From positions 1,302,001 through 1,366,000 of the forward strand of contig NZ_CP154855.1 in the NCBI RefSeq assembly GCF_047302425.1: a stretch of DNA of 64,000 nucleotides, written 5' to 3'. How positions within the stretch are numbered: position 1 is the first letter of the stretch; each line of letters begins with the position of its first letter. Both the position numbers and the translations under genes were made by a program. Below, piece by piece: positions 60,067 to 64,000 of this stretch. The DNA is from Oceanitalea sp047302425. GTDB taxonomy: Bacteria; Actinomycetota; Actinomycetes; Actinomycetales; Actinomycetaceae. The notes beneath the pieces are model-generated. The model saw nothing but the letters and a program-made list of their open reading frames with translations. It was not told the DNA's origin and made no database searches.

Positions 60067-61289
60067 CCCGACTCCTGCGCCGGCTCGGGCGCCCTGCTCC
60101 GGCCGTAGAGCTTGCGCCCGGGGGAGGACGTCACCCCGAAGGCGACGACGCTCGCCGCGATCATCAGCGTCGCCGCGGCGAAGAAGCGCGGGTCCGTCAC
60201 GCCCTTGTCGACGCTGTGCGCGACGTAGAAGATCGAGCTCGCCCCCATCGGGCCGAACCAGCCGAGGAACGTCGCCTGCCGGACGTCCAGCCCCAGCGGC
60301 CGGGCGAGCGCGACGACGGCGGGCAGGCGCCGCAGCAGGAGGACGGTGAGGACGAAGAGGATCGCCGCCGGTCCGAGGCGGCCCCACTCCTCCCAGGGCA
60401 GCACCAGGCCGAGGAGGAAGAAGATCGGCAGCGAGAGGTAGCGGTTGACCGCCTCGTCGGTGTCCTCCTGCGGCTCACGCTCCTCGCCGGTGACGAGGAG
60501 GTTGTAGACCGTCCCGGCGATGAACACGGCGAGGATGCCGTCGGTCTGGGCGGTCCGCGCGATCCCGAGGGTCGCCACGGCGAGCAGCATGGTGAGCACG
60601 AGGTCGGGCGCGGGCTCGAGGTCCTTGTGACGCGTCGCGAACCGCGTCCCCCACCCACCGAGCGCCCCCAGGACACCTCCGATGACGATGGCGACGACCA
60701 CCTCGTAGGTGACCCGGCCGACGTGCTCCCCGAGCGTCCCACCGGGAACGACGACGGCGATCGTCAGCGCCACGAAGGGCAGGGCCAGGCCGTCGTTGAG
60801 GCCGCTCTCGACGCTGAGCATGTGGCGCAGGCGCCCGGGCAGCGTCTTCTCCGCCGGCTCGCCGGAGACGACGGACCCGGCGAGCACCGGGTCGGTGGGT
60901 GCCAGGCAGGCCCCGACGAGCACGGCCAGCGCCAGCGGGAAGCCGAGGAACAGGGCCGCCGCGCCGGACACGGCGACGCTCACGGGCATGACGACGAGGA
61001 TGAGCAGGGCGACGGCGCGGGCCACCTTTGGCAGCCGGGAGGTAGGGAAGCGCAGCGCGGCCTCCATGACCGACAGTGCCACGACCAGCCGGCTGCCCTC
61101 GAGCAGGGCGAGGTCGCGCACGTCGTGCGGTACCGAGATCAGTCCCAGCGCGAAGGGTCCGAGCGCCGCGCCGACGACGAGGGCGAGCAGGGGCTCGCTC
61201 ACCGGCAGGTCGCGCATCTTGCGGCTCGCCAGGGCGAGCACGACGGCGAGCGAGCCGACCAGGGCGTAGGCGAGGTGCAGTGACTCCAC
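60063..61289 (-). CDS. Cation:proton antiporter (CPA1, Na+/H+ exchanger type)
   Basis: 408 residues, about 12 membrane helices. Family motifs: LVGACLAPTDPVLAGSVVSG (the substrate-binding T-D-P) and RLRHMLSVESGLNDGLALPFVAL (the E-S-x-x-N-D-G). GWFGPMGASSIFY is the third block. It exchanges Na+ or K+ for H+ at the membrane. GTG 61289 follows CGGAGGACCC, better than an upstream start. It ends inside the stop codon of the convergent gene. Confidence 0.93.
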   Translation of the reverse strand: MESLHLAYALVGSLAVVLALASRKMRDLPVSEPLLALVVGAALGPFALGLISVPHDVRDLALLEGSRLVVALSVMEAALRFPTSRLPKVARAVALLILVVMPVSVAVSGAAALFLGFPLALAVLVGACLAPTDPVLAGSVVSGEPAEKTLPGRLRHMLSVESGLNDGLALPFVALTIAVVVPGGTLGEHVGRVTYEVVVAIVIGGVLGALGGWGTRFATRHKDLEPAPDLVLTMLLAVATLGIARTAQTDGILAVFIAGTVYNLLVTGEEREPQEDTDEAVNRYLSLPIFFLLGLVLPWEEWGRLGPAAILFVLTVLLLRRLPAVVALARPLGLDVRQATFLGWFGPMGASSIFYVAHSVDKGVTDPRFFAAATLMIAASVVAFGVTSSPGRKLYGRSRAPEPAQESG

Positions 61290-61401
61290 GGGTCCTCCGG
61301 ACGTGCGAGGGCGAGACGGGGCGGCGGGCTCCTCGGAGCCCAACCGCTCTCCTCACCGTGACCACGACCGTGGCGGGGCGCAACCGGCTGAGGTGCGGGC
61401 G

Positions 61402-62319
61402 TCAGGCGTCCCGTACGAGCTCCGCGACGGCGGAGGCGGTCGGGACCGCCTCCTGCGCGCCGGGAGCGGTGGTGGCGAGGGCGCCGGCCGCCCCCGCGAG
61501 CCGCGCCGCGTCGGCGAGTGCCGCGCCGCCGGCGAGGGCGGCGGCGAGGACGCCGCAGAAGGTGTCCCCGGCGCCGGTCGTGTCGACGGGCTCGGCAGGG
61601 AACGCGGGGACGTGGTGCGTCTCGTCGTCGCGCTCGGCGACGAGGCACCCCTCCCCGCCGAGGGTGACGACGACGGCGGGCACCCGGGCGAGCAGCGCGC
61701 TCGCCAGCTCGGCCGGCTCGGTGCCGTCATCGGCGCCGGCGAGGTCCGCCGCCTCGTGCTCGTTGACGACGAGAACGTCGACGGCGTTCCACAGCTCCTC
61801 CGGCAGCTCACGGGAGGGGGCGGCGTTGAGGACGAGCAGCGCGCCGGTGCGGCGAGCGGCAGCGGCGGCGAGGATCGCCTCGAGGGGGATCTCGAGCTGG
61901 GCGAGGACGACGTCCGCCTCCGCCACGCGCGCCGCCTGCTCGGGCCCGACGGTCACGGCGGAGTTGGCACCGGGCGCGACGATGATCGTGTTCTCGCCGT
62001 CGGGGGTGACGGAGATGAGGGCGGTGCCGGTGGGCTCGGTGACCCGGGCGACGAGGTCGGTGTGCACGCCCGCTGCCGCGAGCGAGCTGTGGAGCAGCTT
62101 CCCGGAGTCGTCCTGCCCGAGGGCGCCGACGAAGGTCGTGTCCGCGCCGCCCGCGCGTGCGGCGGCGACGGCCTGGTTGGCGCCCTTGCCTCCGGGGTGT
62201 CGCTCGAGCGCGCCGCCGAGGACCGTCTCCCCGCCGGCGGGGTGCCGCGGGACAGGGACGACGAGGTCGACGTTGGCCGAGCCGACGACGACCACCCGGC
62301 CGGCGCTGCCTGAGGTCAC
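61402..62319 (-). CDS. rbsK: Ribokinase (PfkB family)
   Basis: 305 residues. VVVGSANVDLVVPVPRHPAGGETVLGG and HPGGKGANQAVAAARAGG are the first PfkB/ribokinase block; NEHEAADLAG and VDTTGAGDTFCGVLAAALA with catalytic Asp are the second. It phosphorylates ribose or a similar furanose. No transporter or rbsD neighbours. AAGGAGAGCCACC precedes GTG 62319. Confidence 0.9.
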   Translation of the reverse strand: MTSGSAGRVVVVGSANVDLVVPVPRHPAGGETVLGGALERHPGGKGANQAVAAARAGGADTTFVGALGQDDSGKLLHSSLAAAGVHTDLVARVTEPTGTALISVTPDGENTIIVAPGANSAVTVGPEQAARVAEADVVLAQLEIPLEAILAAAAARRTGALLVLNAAPSRELPEELWNAVDVLVVNEHEAADLAGADDGTEPAELASALLARVPAVVVTLGGEGCLVAERDDETHHVPAFPAEPVDTTGAGDTFCGVLAAALAGGAALADAARLAGAAGALATTAPGAQEAVPTASAVAELVRDA

Positions 62320-62336
62320 GGTGGCTCTCCTTCGTC

Positions 62337-62365
62337 GATGTCAGTGGTGGGTCCTAGCGTGTCAG
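62337..62365 (+). repeat. First copy of the motif preceding DUF222 gene
   Basis: GATGTCAGTGGT, then TAGCGTG and CAG. It lies 18 nt upstream of the ribokinase start (opposite strand). Confidence 0.6.
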
Positions 62366-62447
62366 GTACCGGGACGACACCGCTGGAGGTGGCATCGATG
62401 GCTCGAGTGTTCGGCGGCGTGAGCCGCGCGGTTCCGGGCCTCGGGGC

Positions 62448-62480
62448 GATGTCAGTGGTCGCTTGTAGCGTGGCAGTCAG
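62448..62480 (+). repeat. Second copy of the motif preceding DUF222 gene
   Basis: GATGTCAGTGGT, then TAGCGTG and CAG, 111 nt after the first copy and 30 nt before the DUF222/HNH ATG. The spacing between the two conserved blocks is equal within 1 nt. Confidence 0.6.
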
Positions 62481-62509
62481 ACGAGGTTCTCACTGGGGAG
62501 GTGAGCGCG

Positions 62510-64000
62510 ATGGCCGCAGGGACGCCGCCTGAGGCGCCGCCACGGGGAGAGCCGGACGAGGGTCGCGGGCGAGCGGTGAGGCGCAGTGCTGGCGAGGCGC
62601 AGCGGCGCAGCCGCTTGCGTCAGTCGCTGCCGCAGCACCGCACCAGGCCGGCGCGACGCCGGTCTCAGGGTGCTCCGGGCGAGCGTGCCGACGCCGGCCG
62701 CGCGGCCTCCGTGGGTGCGCCGCCCACGCCCGCTGGTGCGCGGCCCGCGCCCGCTGGTGCGCGGCCCGCGCCCGCTGGTGCGCCGCCCGCGCCCGCCGGT
62801 GCGGCGCCCGCCACTGCTGGTACGCCGCCCGCCACCGCTGGGGCGATGTCCGCCACCGCGTTCCCCGACCCGGTCGCCGCCATCACGGGCGCTGCCGACA
62901 CCCTCTCGGCCCTCACCACCACCCCGTGGCACGAGCTGCCCGGCCAGGCCGCGCACGACGCGCTCGACGAGCTCGAGCGGGCCGAGCGCCACCTCGCGGC
63001 GCTGCGCGCCCAGGTGCTGCCCGTCGTCGAGGCCAACGGGCTGTGGGCGCTCCAGGGCACGCGCACCTACGCCGCGTGGCTGCGGCAGCGGACGGGCTCC
63101 ACCGCGGGATCCGCGTCCCGGCAGGTGCGGGAGGCGCGGGCGTTGCGCGACCACCTCCCGCTCACCCGCGAGGCGCTGTCCGTGGGGCGCATCAGCCCCG
63201 AGCACGTCGCGGTGCTGGTCCGTGAGACCACCCGCACGCAGGAGCTGCGTACCCAGCTCACGGACGAGGACCTGGGGGAGGGCTTCCTCGTCGCGCAGGC
63301 CGAGGCGATGGACGCCGGCACCTTCACCCAGCTGGTGCGGGCCTGGACCGTCGCGGCGGACCCTGAGGGGGCGGACCGCGCCTGGCGCGAGGCGGACAGC
63401 AAGGAGGAGCTGACGCTCTCGCGCACCACCGACGGTTTCCACCTCCGCGGCTGGCTCGACGAGGTGTCCGGCCAGATCGTCGGCACCGCATTGCAGGCGC
63501 ACGCGGGCCGCAAGGGTGCCAAGGACGAGCGCACCCCGGCGCAGCGCCGCGCCGCGGCCCTCGTCTCCCTCGCCAGCCAGTCGCTGGACGCCGGCATCCA
63601 GGGCGCCGCCGCTCGGATCCGGCCCCACCTCACCGTCACCACGTCGCTCGAGACGCTGCGCGCGCTGGCCGAGGCCATGGGCTCGGCCATCCCGCCCCTC
63701 GGCCCCGACGGCCGGCCCTACGCCCCGGGTGCCGCCTTCGGCCCCTCGAGCAAGGCCGCGCTCACGGCCACCGGTGGCCCCCGCGACCCCGAGGCGCCGG
63801 AGGCCGCGGGGGAGGTCGCGCTGTTCACCGCCTCGGAGGAGACGCGCCGCTGGCTCGAGCAGTGGGAGTCGGGGGACGAGCACGTCATCTCCACGGCCAT
63901 CGACTACGAGCAGGTCGTCGGCCTCGAGCCGCCCACGCTCGAGGACGGCACCCCGATCCCGCCCGCCGTGCTCGCCCGGCTCGCCTGCGAGTCACAGCTG
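62510..64000 (+). CDS. DUF222 / HNH endonuclease family protein (3' end beyond window)
   Basis: At least 497 residues, open at the window edge. Residues 1-68 are Arg-rich; 69-110 are six 7-residue GA(P/R)P(T/A)PA repeats. From about 113 the DUF222 domain reads FPDPVAAITGAADTLSALTTTPWHELPGQAAHDALDELERAERHLAALRAQVLPVVE, then WLRQRTGSTAGSASRQVREARALRDHLPLTREALSVGRISPEHVAVL. The HNH nuclease that usually follows would start after IPPAVLARLACESQL. GGGGAG lies 9 nt before ATG 62510. These 13E12-type proteins are multi-copy in actinobacteria; function uncertain. Confidence 0.88.
   Translation, partial: MAAGTPPEAPPRGEPDEGRGRAVRRSAGEAQRRSRLRQSLPQHRTRPARRRSQGAPGERADAGRAASVGAPPTPAGARPAPAGARPAPAGAPPAPAGAAPATAGTPPATAGAMSATAFPDPVAAITGAADTLSALTTTPWHELPGQAAHDALDELERAERHLAALRAQVLPVVEANGLWALQGTRTYAAWLRQRTGSTAGSASRQVREARALRDHLPLTREALSVGRISPEHVAVLVRETTRTQELRTQLTDEDLGEGFLVAQAEAMDAGTFTQLVRAWTVAADPEGADRAWREADSKEELTLSRTTDGFHLRGWLDEVSGQIVGTALQAHAGRKGAKDERTPAQRRAAALVSLASQSLDAGIQGAAARIRPHLTVTTSLETLRALAEAMGSAIPPLGPDGRPYAPGAAFGPSSKAALTATGGPRDPEAPEAAGEVALFTASEETRRWLEQWESGDEHVISTAIDYEQVVGLEPPTLEDGTPIPPAVLARLACESQL
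62714..62839 (+). repeat. Six tandem 21-bp repeats within the DUF222 gene
   Basis: Units start GGTGCGC/GGTACGC and are 21 bp each; units 2 and 3 are identical and the others differ at a few positions. Translated as a Pro/Ala-rich linker. In-frame length variation between strains would be expected. Confidence 0.85.

Noticed and set aside
1..64000. CRISPR array, prophage or insertion sequence
   Set aside because: No regularly spaced identical repeats, transposase, integrase or phage structural genes were seen. The repeats found are short and dispersed or in-gene.

Overview
The window is about 64 kb of very GC-rich DNA (third codon positions almost all G or C). GTG and TTG starts are frequent, genes overlap as ATGA or GTGA, and the family content is typical of Actinomycetota: a DUF222/HNH protein, an LATTG sorting signal, a hemA-hemE divergent haem cluster, and CUT1 sugar ABC transporters. 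A free-living high-GC Gram-positive of the Micrococcales type (Cellulomonas/Georgenia-like) fits best, but genus is an inference. I saw no tRNA, rRNA, CRISPR array, insertion sequence or prophage module.

Layout. 1-8151 (minus strand) is a tight three-gene operon: a 751-aa protein of unknown family, a degenerate kinase-like protein and a giant RHS-repeat protein whose C-terminal, probably toxic, end lies outside the window. A LuxR-type regulator is transcribed away from it across a perfect palindrome. 9.1-14.8 kb is accessory: small unknown genes, a zinc alcohol dehydrogenase, a 729-aa unknown protein, a Phd/PIN toxin-antitoxin pair with a palindromic operator, and a DUF1877 gene. 14.9-26.7 kb is mostly housekeeping: a PLP aminotransferase, a chemoreceptor, the methionine importer metNIQ, a DUF4832 lipoprotein, a nitrilase-family amidase, small enzymes, an aldo/keto reductase and gltX.

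26.8-32.3 kb is a phosphate-scavenging, cell-surface region. A wall-anchored PAP2 phosphatase and a Tat-exported alkaline phosphatase diverge from an intergenic region with PHO-box-like 11-nt repeats, followed by a DUF916 surface protein. 32.3-34.5 kb holds an AbrB/PIN toxin-antitoxin pair and an XRE regulator coupled to an Atu4866-domain protein. 34.8-44.5 kb is a sugar-utilisation locus: AGE-family isomerase, secreted beta-propeller hydrolase, LacI regulator with candidate operators, FAD oxidoreductase and a CUT1 ABC transporter. A broken molybdate-type binding protein follows.

45.6-53.5 kb encodes the haem pathway from glutamyl-tRNA to coproporphyrin III (hemA; hemE, cgoX, hemC, hemD, hemB, hemL). 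Ferrochelatase and HemQ are absent from the window. 53.5-64 kb carries two TetR-controlled cassettes with visible operators (a hydrolase/reductase/DUF4287 operon and an MFS exporter), small unknown genes, a CPA1 antiporter, a ribokinase and a partial DUF222/HNH gene preceded by a duplicated 5' motif.

A dispersed family of 20-nt motifs, often doubled into long hairpins, marks many gene ends and is one of the more unusual features. The RHS operon with its two unrecognised partners is the best candidate for an undescribed system.
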